Shown here one piece after another: positions 8,363-16,895 of a DNA stretch of 64,000 bases (positions are counted from its first letter, which is position 1; each line of letters begins with the position of its first letter). The position numbers were made by a program, and so were the translations under genes. The DNA lies in the NCBI GenBank assembly GCA_004553625.1, contig SFKX01000005.1, positions 89,614 through 153,613 on the forward strand. The letters are read 5' to 3'. The notes beneath the pieces were generated by a model. The model made no database searches. It had not been told where the DNA came from and saw nothing but the letters and a program-made list of their open reading frames with translations. Source of the DNA: Clostridiales bacterium. GTDB lineage: Bacteria > Bacillota > Clostridia > Oscillospirales > Oscillospiraceae.

Positions 8363-8796
8363 TTGTTTTCACCCTGCGATCTCTGCTGGGGCGTGAGCTT
8401 GAGTGCGCGGGTGTATTTGCGTACCAGAGAGCAGTTCTTTTCTTCCCCTTTCGCTCACCGCTCGTTCACTAATGGTTCGGTCTGGCCGGCTTTCAGTGGC
8501 TATATAAAATATAATTTGCCGTTCATAATTGGCTCCTTTCTTTTCTTTCGGATTGACAGGTCGGAGCTAAACGGGGCGGTCAAGAGGATGGGCTTTACGG
8601 GATATGAATCCAAGTAAAAAAGCGAGCCATAACTCACTTCTGTGAGCATGGCTCGCTGCTGCGTTATTGGAACATTTTTTAGTGACATGGGCGTCCGCCG
8701 CACAAGCGGTAAACCCCGCCTTATCCTGACCTTTTTTGTGTTGGAGCTCTCATCAATATCGTCACCTATTTCTGAGATGTTTTGTTATATTCGGCC
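8363..8796. other. Intergenic stretch without a supported gene
   Basis: About 430 bases of lower GC than the surroundings. Short open frames on both strands have no ribosome sites and no recognisable product. An imperfect hairpin (AGCGAGCCAT...ATGGCTCGCT, about 8621-8657, next to an A-run) could be a terminator for the operon ending at 8797 or a decayed remnant. It separates core genes from the foreign-looking operon at 8797-13895. Confidence 0.5.
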
Positions 8797-9477
8797 TTAT
8801 GGCTGAATGCGGTACTTCATCCAGACGGCGCCGCCGTCAAATTTTTGGACATCGGTCAGACGCAGGGGGATTACCGGATGGGTCTTGGGCAGGCCGTCGA
8901 AGACCGCCGGCATGCCGCCCCGACCATCGATGCCGGCGCCGATGAGGATGCTGACCTCATCCAGCAGGCCGGCGTCCAGGAAGCTGGTGTTGATGGCGGA
9001 GCCGCCCACAACGGCCATGCGCTCCACCCCGAACTCCGCCGCCAGGATCTCAACGGCTCGAGCCAGATCGATCCGTTCTTTTCCCGTGACGATCCAGGAG
9101 ATATTCCGGCCGTCCAGGTAGGACAGATACTCCTGAGGCGCCTGCTCACTGGTGAGGATCAGGAGAGGTTTTTCCTGCTCCCCGGAGCCTGGCCACAGGA
9201 GCTTGCCATGGGTATCTACCACCACCTCATAGCCGGGTGCATCGGCTTTCTTGGAAAAGGCTTCCTTGCTCACCGGGGTGGGATCGCTGGTCTGGAATTC
9301 CCCAGGCAGGGCCATCTCCAACTGGGCGGTCACCCGGCCGCTGATGGTGGTAGGCGCCTGCAGCGCCTCAAGGGTCTGGTAGTACTCCTGCACCCCAGGC
9401 AGCTGCTCTGTCATGGCGCAGTCGATGCGTCCGTCCAGGGAGGTCATCATGTGGCAGACGATATAGGGTTTCTTCAC
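8797..9477 (-). CDS. Dihydrofolate reductase / RibD C-terminal-like family reductase
   Basis: A 226-residue protein with the RibD_C/DHFR-like fold: N-terminal PYIVCHMMTSLDGRID, a central GKERIDLARAVEIL segment and the VVGGSAINTSFLDAGLLDEV motif, which in this family forms the NADPH-binding end of the sheet. It probably reduces a pteridine- or ketone-like substrate with NAD(P)H; the substrate is unknown and no riboflavin genes are nearby. It is the last gene of the minus-strand operon starting at 13895. Every isoleucine codon I read in it is ATC, unlike the core genes, which mix in ATA. Confidence 0.82.
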   Translation of the reverse strand: MKKPYIVCHMMTSLDGRIDCAMTEQLPGVQEYYQTLEALQAPTTISGRVTAQLEMALPGEFQTSDPTPVSKEAFSKKADAPGYEVVVDTHGKLLWPGSGEQEKPLLILTSEQAPQEYLSYLDGRNISWIVTGKERIDLARAVEILAAEFGVERMAVVGGSAINTSFLDAGLLDEVSILIGAGIDGRGGMPAVFDGLPKTHPVIPLRLTDVQKFDGGAVWMKYRIQP

Positions 9478-9515
9478 GGCTGTTCTTCCTCCTTGTCAGC
9501 TTGCTCTTTGCTGGA

Positions 9516-10511
9516 TCACTTCAGATAGGTCCGGAAAAAGCTCTGGATCTTATCGAAGGGGATGACCTCCAGATTGTCGTACAGATCCGTATGCACGGCG
9601 CCAGAGATGATCATCAGCTCCTTGTTCTCCGGGTTCGAGTTCCCCTCCATCATGTGGGCGTAGGCATCCCGGCCCATGTAGCAGGAATGGGCCTTCTCCC
9701 CGTGAATGATAAGCACAGCGGAGCGGATCTCGTTGGTGTACTGGAGGATGGGCTGGTTTAGGAAGGACATAGTGCCTATGGTGTTCCAGCCCTCGTTGGA
9801 GTTGAGAGAGCGGGCGTGATAGGCCCGGCCCTTGTAGTACTCGCTGTAGTCTTTCACGAAGAAGGGGGCATCCTCAGGCACAGGCAGGGGCATACAGCCG
9901 CCCACCCGGCCGTAGTCGCCGCTGCGGTAGATGGCGGTTCGGGCGACATTGTAAGCCTCCCGAGCCTGATGACGGGCCTCCTCGCTGTCCGCCTCGTCAA
10001 AGTAGCCTTTGGCGGCAACGCGGCTCATGTCGTACATGGTGGAGACCACGGTGGCCTTGATCCGGGTGTCGATGGCCGCCGTGTTCAGGGCCATACCACC
10101 CCAGCCGCAGATACCCAGGATACCGATGCGCCCTGGGTCCACGTTATCCTGAACGGAGAGGAAATCAACCGCCGCCTGAAAATCCTCGGTATTGATGTCC
10201 GAGGAAGCAGTGTACCGGGGATTCCCACCGCTCTCGCCGGTAAAGGAGGGGTCGAAAGCGATGGTCAGGAAGCCCCGCTCAGCCAGCGTCTGGGCATACA
10301 GGCCGGAGCACTGCTCCTTCACCGCCCCAAAGGGTCCGCAGACGGCCACGGCGGGCAGCCTGCCCTGGGCGCCCTTCGGCGTGTACTGGTCCGCCGCCAG
10401 AGTGATGCCATATCGGTTGATAAAGGTGACCTTTTTGTGATTCACACGGTCACTCTTGGAAAAGGTTTTGTCCCACTCTTGGGTCATACGGAGTTCTTCC
10501 GGTTTCAACAT
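9516..10511 (-). CDS. Alpha/beta hydrolase, dienelactone-hydrolase-like
   Basis: A 331-residue alpha/beta hydrolase. The nucleophile elbow reads GICGWGG, so Cys replaces the usual Ser, as in dienelactone hydrolases. The C-terminal SGAVHTDLYDN supplies the catalytic His and LLIHGEKA the acid-loop region. The oxyanion region is CGPFGAVKEQ. Members of this YcjY-like family are cytoplasmic with unknown substrates. It lies between the flavodoxin-like and RibD_C-like genes in one operon, which suggests a role in handling small electrophiles or xenobiotics (inference). Confidence 0.8.
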   Translation of the reverse strand: MLKPEELRMTQEWDKTFSKSDRVNHKKVTFINRYGITLAADQYTPKGAQGRLPAVAVCGPFGAVKEQCSGLYAQTLAERGFLTIAFDPSFTGESGGNPRYTASSDINTEDFQAAVDFLSVQDNVDPGRIGILGICGWGGMALNTAAIDTRIKATVVSTMYDMSRVAAKGYFDEADSEEARHQAREAYNVARTAIYRSGDYGRVGGCMPLPVPEDAPFFVKDYSEYYKGRAYHARSLNSNEGWNTIGTMSFLNQPILQYTNEIRSAVLIIHGEKAHSCYMGRDAYAHMMEGNSNPENKELMIISGAVHTDLYDNLEVIPFDKIQSFFRTYLK

Positions 10512-10590
10512 GTTTCATTACCTCCAGATTTCAATATTTTTCGCGACAATGCTGCTTTAGGTCGAAGAGATTTCCGCTGAAATCTCTCAT

Positions 10591-11154
10591 TTATAAAGTG
10601 CGAACTACCTTGGCCGGCACTCCTGATTCCAAACTCTTTCCAAACTGATAGAGTTCCTCCAGCTTCTCCGGTGACTTGTTCTGCTTATCATAGGCTGTGA
10701 AAATGCCCATATCCTCCAGGCGGAGGTAGTTGAGGAAGGAATTCTGATACTCGTAGATAGCACCACTATACACATGGTCGCTGCCGGAGGATAGGATCAA
10801 TGCTGCCTTTTTGAGCTTTTGGGGCTTGTCTAGGGCATAGATGCGGTTGATGGTGCACTGGAGCTGGCCGGAAAAACCGTGATAATAGATAGGAGAGGCC
10901 AGGACAATCATCTCCGCCTCGTCCAGCAGAGGGTAGATCTCCTGCATATCATCTTTTTGGACGCACTGCCGCTCATGGCCGCTACCCTTCTGATGGCAGT
11001 GCTCACAGGCCAGGCATCCGGCAATCTTTTTCTTGCAGACGTTCACCACTGCGACGGTGTGGCCATTCTCCTCCGCACCTCTCCGAAACGCTTCCACCAT
11101 GGCGGCGGTGTTGCCGTGGGGGCGGGGGCTACCGTTCAGCACAAGAATCTGCAT
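10591..11154 (-). CDS. Flavodoxin-family NAD(P)H-dependent oxidoreductase
   Basis: A 187-residue FMN-binding flavodoxin-like protein. The phosphate-binding loop is LNGSPRPHGNT (residues 6-16), followed by a CLACEHCHQKG cysteine cluster typical of the iron-sulfur flavoprotein/NADPH-dependent FMN reductase branch. ASPIYYHGFSGQL is the isoalloxazine-binding segment. It probably acts as a cytoplasmic quinone or xenobiotic reductase. The gene starts 4 bases after the upstream stop, so it is co-transcribed with its neighbours. Confidence 0.85.
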   Translation of the reverse strand: MQILVLNGSPRPHGNTAAMVEAFRRGAEENGHTVAVVNVCKKKIAGCLACEHCHQKGSGHERQCVQKDDMQEIYPLLDEAEMIVLASPIYYHGFSGQLQCTINRIYALDKPQKLKKAALILSSGSDHVYSGAIYEYQNSFLNYLRLEDMGIFTAYDKQNKSPEKLEELYQFGKSLESGVPAKVVRTL

Positions 11155-11157
11155 CTC

Positions 11158-11940
11158 TCAGCCTCCCAAGGAGAAGGTCACCGACATGTCCCCATCGCCC
11201 AAGGCCTCTGTCCAGCCGGTGAGGTCGTCGATCCTACCCAGCCGGGTATAGCTCCAGGAGTTGGAGCCATAGAACATGACGATCTGGTTGCCCTGGTAGA
11301 GAACGATGTCCCCCGCCTGGGTGGTGATCTGACTGTTGCTGGTGGGCAGGTTGGTTCCCAGGGCCCCAACCTTTTCAAAGCCGGCATAGTCGCTCATCTG
11401 AATGGTCACCGGCCCATTTTCCATCATCTCCACCAGCGCCCCCACGGCGGCGTTGTCCTCCAGGGTGGCGGTAAAGGTACTAGTTCCTACTTGCACAGTC
11501 ATCTTCATTTCTGTGATTTCCTCCTCAGTCCCGGTGTTTTCCTCTGCCGTATTTCCGGGTGACGGCTCCGTGGGCTCTGGAGCCCCGCCGGGTGTTTCCG
11601 GCACCGGCGGCGCAGCCGGTTCAATGTTTGGTCTTGTCGTCTCGTTTTCCGGTTGAATGGATTCCTCCGTTTGCCCCACAGACATGCTGGGCAGCTGCGG
11701 GGCCACTGGAACGAGGTCTGCTTCACCGCTGTCATAATCATTCGGTTCCTGAGCCGGAACTTCCGTCTGTATAGGCTCTTCCCCCGGATGCGCTTCTTCC
11801 GTGAATTGCTCAGGTGGGCTGACCTCTGAACCATCAGATGAGTGTCTAGCCGCCTGCTGTCCGCTGCCGCACCCGGGCAACAGCGCCAAGGCCAACAGGC
11901 AACACAGCAGAAGAAATATCATCTTTTTACGCAACCTCAT
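11158..11940 (-). CDS. Lipoprotein with C-terminal cyclophilin-like domain
   Basis: The signal peptide (MRLRKKMIFLLLCCLLALALL, then PGCGS) marks a lipoprotein. It is followed by a 120-residue Pro/Glu/Thr-rich spacer, then a cyclophilin-like fold domain (about residues 145-260; GDIVLYQGNQIVMFYG and GRIDD are typical). Cyclophilin-like-2 domains are often linked to flavodoxin genes, as here. Start 11940 is preferred over 11976 because the signal peptide begins there; it overlaps the upstream DUF3737 stop by 14 bases. Peptidyl-prolyl isomerase activity is not established for this family. Confidence 0.78.
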   Translation of the reverse strand: MRLRKKMIFLLLCCLLALALLPGCGSGQQAARHSSDGSEVSPPEQFTEEAHPGEEPIQTEVPAQEPNDYDSGEADLVPVAPQLPSMSVGQTEESIQPENETTRPNIEPAAPPVPETPGGAPEPTEPSPGNTAEENTGTEEEITEMKMTVQVGTSTFTATLEDNAAVGALVEMMENGPVTIQMSDYAGFEKVGALGTNLPTSNSQITTQAGDIVLYQGNQIVMFYGSNSWSYTRLGRIDDLTGWTEALGDGDMSVTFSLGG

Positions 11941-12829
11941 CACCGCCTCTGCTTTCCCGTGCCTTCGTTTGCGCACAGATCACTTGATTTTGGGCTGCCA
12001 CCACGATCTCTCCGACGGCCTCCGGGATGTCCCGGATGACCGTTCCAACCTCCGGCAATGTGATGTGGCTGCCGGCAAGAGGATTCTTGATACTCACCAC
12101 AGGAGTGGTGACGGTGGCCTGCACCTCGCTGCGCTCAAAGGCCAAATCACAGTCCACCATTCGGCAGTCGATTAGCTTCAGCCCCTTGCAGTAACAAAGA
12201 GGCTGAGTACCGATGATGGTACAGTGGTCAAAGGTCACGTTCTCGCAGTACCAAGCCAGGTACTCTCCCTTCACGGTGCAGTTGCGCACCACCACATTTT
12301 TCGCGTGCCAGAAGGCATCCTTGGTGTCGAAGGAGCAGTGCTCAAACACCGAGTCCTCAATGTATTGGAAGGAATATTTCCCCTGAAAGGTGACATTACG
12401 GAAGCGCAGGTCTGTCCCTCGCATCATGAAGTACTCGCTCTGTGCGGCGCAGCACTCCATGGTCACGTTGTGGGAGTTCCATCCGAACTCCGGGGAAATA
12501 ATGAAGCAGTTCTTTAGCATCGCATCGGAGCACTCCCGCAGGGCCTTGATGCCGTGGAGTTTGGTGTCCTCGATGGTGATGCCGTCCGAGTACCACAGGG
12601 CCGCCCGGCATTTGTCTGTCATCTCGCTATTACGGATCACAAGGCCGTGATCGTGCCAGAAGGGGTAGCGCAGGTTGAAAAAGGAGTGCTCCACCTGGAT
12701 GCCAGCACATTCCTTAAAAGCGCTCTCTCCGTCGGCAGGGCCATTGAAGGAGCAGTTCCGTACCAGCAGATCCCGGCTGCCGTATAGGGCCCGCTCCTGG
12801 TCAAAGGTCTGATTCTGAATTGTGGTCAT
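11927..12829 (-). CDS. DUF3737 right-handed beta-helix protein
   Basis: A 300-residue protein built of short repeats (FxNCSF, LVIRNSEM, ITIEDTKLHG, VVVRNCTVKG, VTFDHCTIIG), the pattern of a parallel beta-helix. It matches DUF3737 as I recall it. There is no signal peptide, so it is probably cytoplasmic. Function is unknown; the family commonly accompanies flavodoxin and alpha/beta-hydrolase genes in gut Firmicutes, as in this operon. Confidence 0.82.
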   Translation of the reverse strand: MTTIQNQTFDQERALYGSRDLLVRNCSFNGPADGESAFKECAGIQVEHSFFNLRYPFWHDHGLVIRNSEMTDKCRAALWYSDGITIEDTKLHGIKALRECSDAMLKNCFIISPEFGWNSHNVTMECCAAQSEYFMMRGTDLRFRNVTFQGKYSFQYIEDSVFEHCSFDTKDAFWHAKNVVVRNCTVKGEYLAWYCENVTFDHCTIIGTQPLCYCKGLKLIDCRMVDCDLAFERSEVQATVTTPVVSIKNPLAGSHITLPEVGTVIRDIPEAVGEIVVAAQNQVICAQTKARESRGGDEVA

Positions 12830-12856
12830 GGTAAGTCCTCCAATGTCTATGGGGGT

Positions 12857-13114
12857 TCAGTGTTCCCCCGCGTGGTGCTTCTCAATCTGATATGCCAGAT
12901 AGTCCAGGCAGTCGATCCGCCTTTCCTCCCGGTGCAGGCGGTCCAGAAGCTGCCGCCGGTGGTCAGACAGCAGCCGTAACTGCTCACGATATTGACCGGA
13001 TTGCTCCAGCGCCATAAAACGCTCCGCAAATTTTGAATCACAGCCCGCATCCTCTAAATTCTCCAGCAGGGCCGGGGCTGTCAAAGGCACTGCCGGTATC
13101 TCCTGTCGTTTCAT
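12857..13114 (-). CDS. Small 85-aa protein of unknown function
   Basis: A short, highly charged, probably helical protein (many Glu, Arg, Leu) without membrane segment or known motif. It lies in line between the SDR and DUF3737 genes with short spacers, which supports it being a real operon member. A coiled-coil or regulatory helix-bundle role is possible; nothing more can be said. Confidence 0.6.
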   Translation of the reverse strand: MKRQEIPAVPLTAPALLENLEDAGCDSKFAERFMALEQSGQYREQLRLLSDHRRQLLDRLHREERRIDCLDYLAYQIEKHHAGEH

Positions 13115-13124
13115 GGTCTTTTAC

Positions 13125-13895
13125 TTACAGGAAAGCACCGTTGCACACCTGGATGACCTGGCCCCGGACCGCCCTGCCCATCTTGCTGGCTAGGTACAGG
13201 CAGGCGTAAGCCTGATCCATGGGGTCGCACTCCGGGCCGGGGAAGTAGACGAAGTGGCCGCTGTATTTTAGCATCTCAGCTCCGCCGGGCTGCTCCCCGG
13301 CTTTGTTGGCCAGATGCGCCGGGGTGACGGTGGCTCCGGGAGCCACGGCGTTGCAGCGGATATTGGTGTCAATTAGCCGCATAGCTACATTCTTGGTAAG
13401 AGTGTTCAGCGCCCCCTTGGTGGAGGTGTAGGTGGCTCCGCAGAAGGGGCGGGTGCCGTTCACCGAGGAAATGTTGATGATCACGCCGTCGTTCTTGGGC
13501 AGGAAGATCTTCAAGGCCTCCCGGATGTACCGCATGGGACCGCCCAGGTTGGTGTTCATCACATACATCATCCATTCGTCGTCGGTCTCGTCGATCATCT
13601 TCTGTTCCCCTATGCCAGCGTTGTTGATGAGGATGTCCACGTCCCCGAACTCCTTCATGGCGGTCTCAAAGACCTTTTTGGTGTCCTCAGTGGAGCAAAC
13701 ATCGGCCACGACCCCAACAGCTTTTTCGCCTTTGGCGCGGATGCCGTCTACCACTTCATTGAGCTGCTCGGCGTGGCGGGCAGTGATGACCACCGCCGCA
13801 CCCTCGTCGGCGAAGAGCTCCGCCATAGTACGGCCCATGCCGTAGCTGGCCCCGGTGATGATGGCAACTTTGTCTTTCAGCATCTGTTGTTCCAT
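13125..13895 (-). CDS. Short-chain dehydrogenase/reductase
   Basis: A 256-residue classical SDR. The nucleotide-binding loop TGASYGMG (residues about 15-22), NNAG motif (about 90), catalytic Ser in the ISSVNG region and the YTSTKGA pair (YxxxK) are all present. An NAD(P)(H)-dependent oxidoreductase acting in the cytoplasm; substrate unknown. First gene of the operon running to 8797. It has a good minus-strand promoter (13945-13973) and is divergent from the LysR gene. Confidence 0.9.
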   Translation of the reverse strand: MEQQMLKDKVAIITGASYGMGRTMAELFADEGAAVVITARHAEQLNEVVDGIRAKGEKAVGVVADVCSTEDTKKVFETAMKEFGDVDILINNAGIGEQKMIDETDDEWMMYVMNTNLGGPMRYIREALKIFLPKNDGVIINISSVNGTRPFCGATYTSTKGALNTLTKNVAMRLIDTNIRCNAVAPGATVTPAHLANKAGEQPGGAEMLKYSGHFVYFPGPECDPMDQAYACLYLASKMGRAVRGQVIQVCNGAFL

Positions 13896-13944
13896 GTTCC
13901 AAACTCCTTTTCTGAATGGTTATCTGCCATCTTTTTCTGTCTAT

Positions 13945-13973
13945 AGTGTAGGCCCAATTTCTACACTTGGCAA
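13945..13973 (-). promoter_or_regulatory. Predicted promoter of the SDR-to-RibD_C operon
   Basis: On the minus strand TTGCCA (13968-13973), a 17-bp spacer and TACACT (13945-13950). Confidence 0.6.
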
Positions 13974-13991
13974 ATACTTATATACAATGCA

Positions 13992-14029
13992 ATTCCATAA
14001 TTGACAGTTATGGAATAAGACGATATACT
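13992..14029 (+). promoter_or_regulatory. LysR-type operator overlapping the lysR-like promoter
   Basis: A perfect inverted repeat with 9-bp arms, ATTCCATAA (13992-14000) and TTATGGAAT (14008-14016), around TTGACAG. It fits the LysR T-N11-A rule. The loop holds the -35 box TTGACA (14001-14006), with TATACT at 14024-14029 after a 17-bp spacer. This arrangement suggests autorepression of the regulator and control of the divergent operon. Confidence 0.72.
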
Positions 14030-14050
14030 GTCTTCAAGGAGGGGTGGTCT

Positions 14051-14950
14051 ATGGAACTGCGCACCTTGCACTATTTTCTTACCGTAGCCCGGGAACAGAG
14101 CATCTCCGCAGCGGCAGAGTCCCTGCACATCTCCCAGCCTGCCTTGTCCACCCAACTTAAAGCGATGGAAGAAGAACTGGGGAAACAACTGCTTATCCGT
14201 GGGACCAAGGGCTCCCGGAAAGTTGTGCTTACAGAGGAGGGCATGATTTTGCGCCGCCGGGCAGAGGAGATCCTCTCCCTGGTTCAAAAGGCAGAGGAGG
14301 AAATCACCCGTTCTGACGAGACCATCGTGGGCGATGTGGTGATTGGCGCCGGGGAGACTGACAACGTGCGCCTGCTGGCCCAGGCCGCAAAGGGCCTGCA
14401 GAAACAATATCCAGATATTCACTACCACATCTCCAGCGGCAACGCGGAGTACGTGTTAGAATATCTGGATAAGGGGCTGATAGATTTCGGCCTGCTGTTC
14501 CGGGAGCCCGACCCAAAGAAATATGAGTGTCTGACCCTGCCCGCAGGAGATGTCTGGGGCGTACTGATGCGTCGGGACGCCCCACTGGCCGGACACACCG
14601 CCGTGTACCCGGAGGACCTGTGGGAGCTGCCGCTCATTATCTCCCATCAGAAGGGGGATGACCACCGTCTGGCCCAGTGGATGGGGCGGGAAATCGCCGA
14701 GCTGAATGTGGTGGCGACCTATAATCTGGTGTTCAACGCCTCCCTCTTGGTGGACGAGGGCCTGGGCTATGCCCTGTGCTTTGACAAGCTGATCCACACA
14801 GATGGGACCAACCTGTGCTTCCGCCCGTTCTCCCCGCCGCTGGAGGCGCCGGGCTATATCATCTGGAAAAAATACCAGATCTTTTCCAAGGCTGCGGGGC
14901 GTTTCCTTCAGGCCGTTCGGGAGATGATCTCTGATGAACATCGCTTGTGA
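14051..14950 (+). CDS. LysR-family transcriptional regulator
   Basis: A 299-residue LysR regulator: N-terminal winged HTH (ELRTLHYFLTVAREQSISAA, residues 2-60) and a C-terminal periplasmic-binding-like co-inducer domain. GAGGGG lies before the ATG at 14051; the longer frame from 13967 runs through the operator and is rejected. Divergent orientation next to a 25-bp palindrome indicates that it regulates the redox operon at 13895-8797, probably in response to a metabolite or electrophile. Confidence 0.92.
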   Translation: MELRTLHYFLTVAREQSISAAAESLHISQPALSTQLKAMEEELGKQLLIRGTKGSRKVVLTEEGMILRRRAEEILSLVQKAEEEITRSDETIVGDVVIGAGETDNVRLLAQAAKGLQKQYPDIHYHISSGNAEYVLEYLDKGLIDFGLLFREPDPKKYECLTLPAGDVWGVLMRRDAPLAGHTAVYPEDLWELPLIISHQKGDDHRLAQWMGREIAELNVVATYNLVFNASLLVDEGLGYALCFDKLIHTDGTNLCFRPFSPPLEAPGYIIWKKYQIFSKAAGRFLQAVREMISDEHRL

Positions 14951-15582
14951 ATCCATCCGGCCAACAGCTCTGGGAAACAATATCTTTTTTACAGCTTCGC
15001 AAATCCTAAGTCGTCTCCAGCAAAAACGGCTTAAATCATTTTCTGTCCTGAGATACCATGCTGATTACCAGAGAAATGACGCACCGGCGCCGACTTTGTC
15101 GCCCAAGCGGGATATGCGGCTAAGGAAAACTTCTCTAAAGCACTCAAGCATGCGGCACGGGTTTTCGCAATGCGGAATACCGCCATGGTGGGTACCTCTT
15201 TCCTTGGGCTTTGAAAAGTGTTCGTTTGGGCGGTTTCACTCCGCTACATCGCCGCCTGCCTCCCGTGAGGAGAAGGATATGTGCAAGGTCATTTGTACCG
15301 TCCACAGTCGAAAAGAGAGGGGCTTTTCCACCCTAAAACGTACACGGGTTTGAGGCCTTAAAAAAGGCGACTGTTATCAAAAACTGCCGCCCGAAGGGGG
15401 TGTACATACAGGTTATTTGCTATCCGGCAAGCCAGGAAACCGTTGATATTGCCGGGTTTTCCAAATAATTCTATATAACCGCTCATACCAGCGGCTCTCG
15501 GTTTTCCGGGGGCCGCTTTTTTCGGACCGGCTGTGTCAAGCGCTCTTTCCTCCTCATAGACTGTCCTGCGGAGGTGAGTGGT
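14951..15582. other. Intergenic stretch with decayed coding traces
   Basis: About 630 bases with no intact gene. A stop-free segment around 15078-15209 encodes a protein-like peptide (for example FVAQAGYAAKENFSKALK, then HAARVFAMRNTAMVG) with no start. A second short segment (15360-15468) encodes an ICYPASQETVDIAGF-like peptide. A terminator-like hairpin (AGCGGC...GCCGCT then TTTTTT, about 15490-15521) follows. These look like gene remnants at the junction between the foreign operon and the core genes. Confidence 0.4.
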
Positions 15583-15972
15583 TTGAGACAGAACGGTCAG
15601 GCGGATCTCTGGCTCGTCATATTCCTCGCCGTGCTGCTGGCGCAGTCGGCGTTCAGTCTTTTCGCGCCCGCCCCAGTCGATGGCTCCGGCGGCATAGACG
15701 TCATCGTGCGCACCTCGGCCGCCGCCATCTTCGGTTATTTTCTCAGCTCGGGCGCCCCGCCCGCAGGCAGACTGCGCATCCGCGCCGTCTCCTGTACAGG
15801 CCTCTTCTGCCTCCTGACCCTCCTGGCCCTGAGAGCCGCCGCCGTGTCCAGGCCCTGGCTCCTCGGCTCCGACTCCGCCACCGCCACCGTCGCGCAGCTG
15901 CGCGACTTCGTCTCCGGCTGCGTGGGCTTCCTCATTGGCAGCCCCGGCGGCGGTCAGTCCAACCAAAATTAG
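15583..15972 (+). CDS. Small membrane protein, unknown function
   Basis: About 130 residues with three hydrophobic stretches (LWLVIFLAVLLAQSAF, TSAAAIFGYFL, LFCLLTLLAL). GGAGGTGAG at 15570-15578 sits 7 bases before TTG 15583, so I prefer that start; a GTG at 15574 overlaps the ribosome site. Only 25 bases separate it from the next gene, so the two are probably co-transcribed. Size and topology would fit a small phage-like or cell-surface helper protein, but no family is recognised. Confidence 0.55.
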   Translation: MRQNGQADLWLVIFLAVLLAQSAFSLFAPAPVDGSGGIDVIVRTSAAAIFGYFLSSGAPPAGRLRIRAVSCTGLFCLLTLLALRAAAVSRPWLLGSDSATATVAQLRDFVSGCVGFLIGSPGGGQSNQN

Positions 15973-15997
15973 CTTTGATCCAGGAGGTCATATAATA

Positions 15998-16849
15998 ATG
16001 GATGAGATCAGGCAAGACCTGCTCAGTTTGAATTACAGCCCCAGTTTCCAGATCTCCGGTATGCAGGAGGCCGACGTAAACCTCAGCCTCCCGCCCGCGA
16101 CCCTGTCCGCCTCCATCAGCGGCAGCGTGACCGGCGGCGCCCTGCCGCTCGCAGACGCCACCGTAAAGCTCTTCGACAGCAGCGGCGCGCCCTTTATGCA
16201 CACCGTCACCGACGCCTCCGGCAGCTTCAGCTTTGACGTCGTACCCGCCGGGACTTACAGCCTCGCCGCCGTGCGCGAGGGCTACCTGCTCAGCCCCTCC
16301 GTTGCCGTAACGCTCTCCGCTGGCGGCATCGCCTCTGTCTCCCTCGCCTGTACGCCGGAGACAGCTCTCTCCCTAGGCGCCGTCGCCGGCACGGTCAACT
16401 CTGTCGGGCTCGACGGTAACGGCCCAGTCGCAGGCGCCAAGCTCAGCCTCTCCAATCTCTCCGGCGCCGTCCTTGCCACCACCTACAGCGCCGACGACGG
16501 CGAGTTCGTCTTTTACGACGTGGCGGACGGCGTCTACAGCCTGACCGCTACAGCTTCCGGCTATTCCGCCGCCGCGCCCATCGCCGTCACCATCCTGGAC
16601 GGCTCCATCGCCAACGTGAACGTCTCCATGGTCGTGGACGGGCGCGTCTACAACGGCACTGTCAGCGGCATTATACGCAACTCCGCCGGAGCCACCGTCG
16701 CGGGCTGCTTCGTCGGTCTCTACTCCGTCACCGGCATAGGCGACACCAAGGTGGAGACCCTCGTCGCCACCACGCGCACGAACACCGAGGGCAAGTATCT
16801 CTTCGGCGGCGTAGTCGCGGGAGAATATGTCGTCAAGGCCAAGCTCTGA
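15998..16849 (+). CDS. Protein with tandem carboxypeptidase-regulatory/Cna-B-like beta-sandwich domains
   Basis: A 283-residue protein of three consecutive beta-sandwich repeats of about 85 residues. Each has a GxV/A...LxxAxVxLxxxxG...T...DGxFxFxxVxxGxYSLxAxxxGY pattern (for example SFDVVPAGTYSLAAVREGY, FVFYDVADGVYSLTATASGY). This is the CarboxypepD_reg/SpaA fold. No signal peptide, sortase motif or anchor is visible, which is unusual for a surface protein. CAGGAGG precedes ATG 15998. Function is unknown; a structural or adhesive role is possible. Confidence 0.7.
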   Translation: MDEIRQDLLSLNYSPSFQISGMQEADVNLSLPPATLSASISGSVTGGALPLADATVKLFDSSGAPFMHTVTDASGSFSFDVVPAGTYSLAAVREGYLLSPSVAVTLSAGGIASVSLACTPETALSLGAVAGTVNSVGLDGNGPVAGAKLSLSNLSGAVLATTYSADDGEFVFYDVADGVYSLTATASGYSAAAPIAVTILDGSIANVNVSMVVDGRVYNGTVSGIIRNSAGATVAGCFVGLYSVTGIGDTKVETLVATTRTNTEGKYLFGGVVAGEYVVKAKL

Positions 16850-16858
16850 GACAAAAAA

Positions 16859-16895
16859 AGTTTCCCTTTCTCCCGCTGGGAGAAAGGGAAACTTT
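16859..16895. terminator. Bidirectional terminator
   Basis: A perfect stem AGTTTCCCTTTCTCCC / GGGAGAAAGGGAAACT with a 3-base loop, A-run before and T-run after, between the converging genes at 15998-16849 and 16896-17570. Confidence 0.88.

Noticed and set aside
8417-8428. GCGTACCAGA near tRNA-Leu as a further integrase arm site
   Set aside because: A single 10-base match with no second copy, no att repeat of the tRNA-Leu end, and no integrase nearby; may be chance.
8363-8703. Short open frames of 67-84 residues on both strands
   Set aside because: No ribosome sites, overlapping each other, no recognisable sequence; region better described as non-coding.
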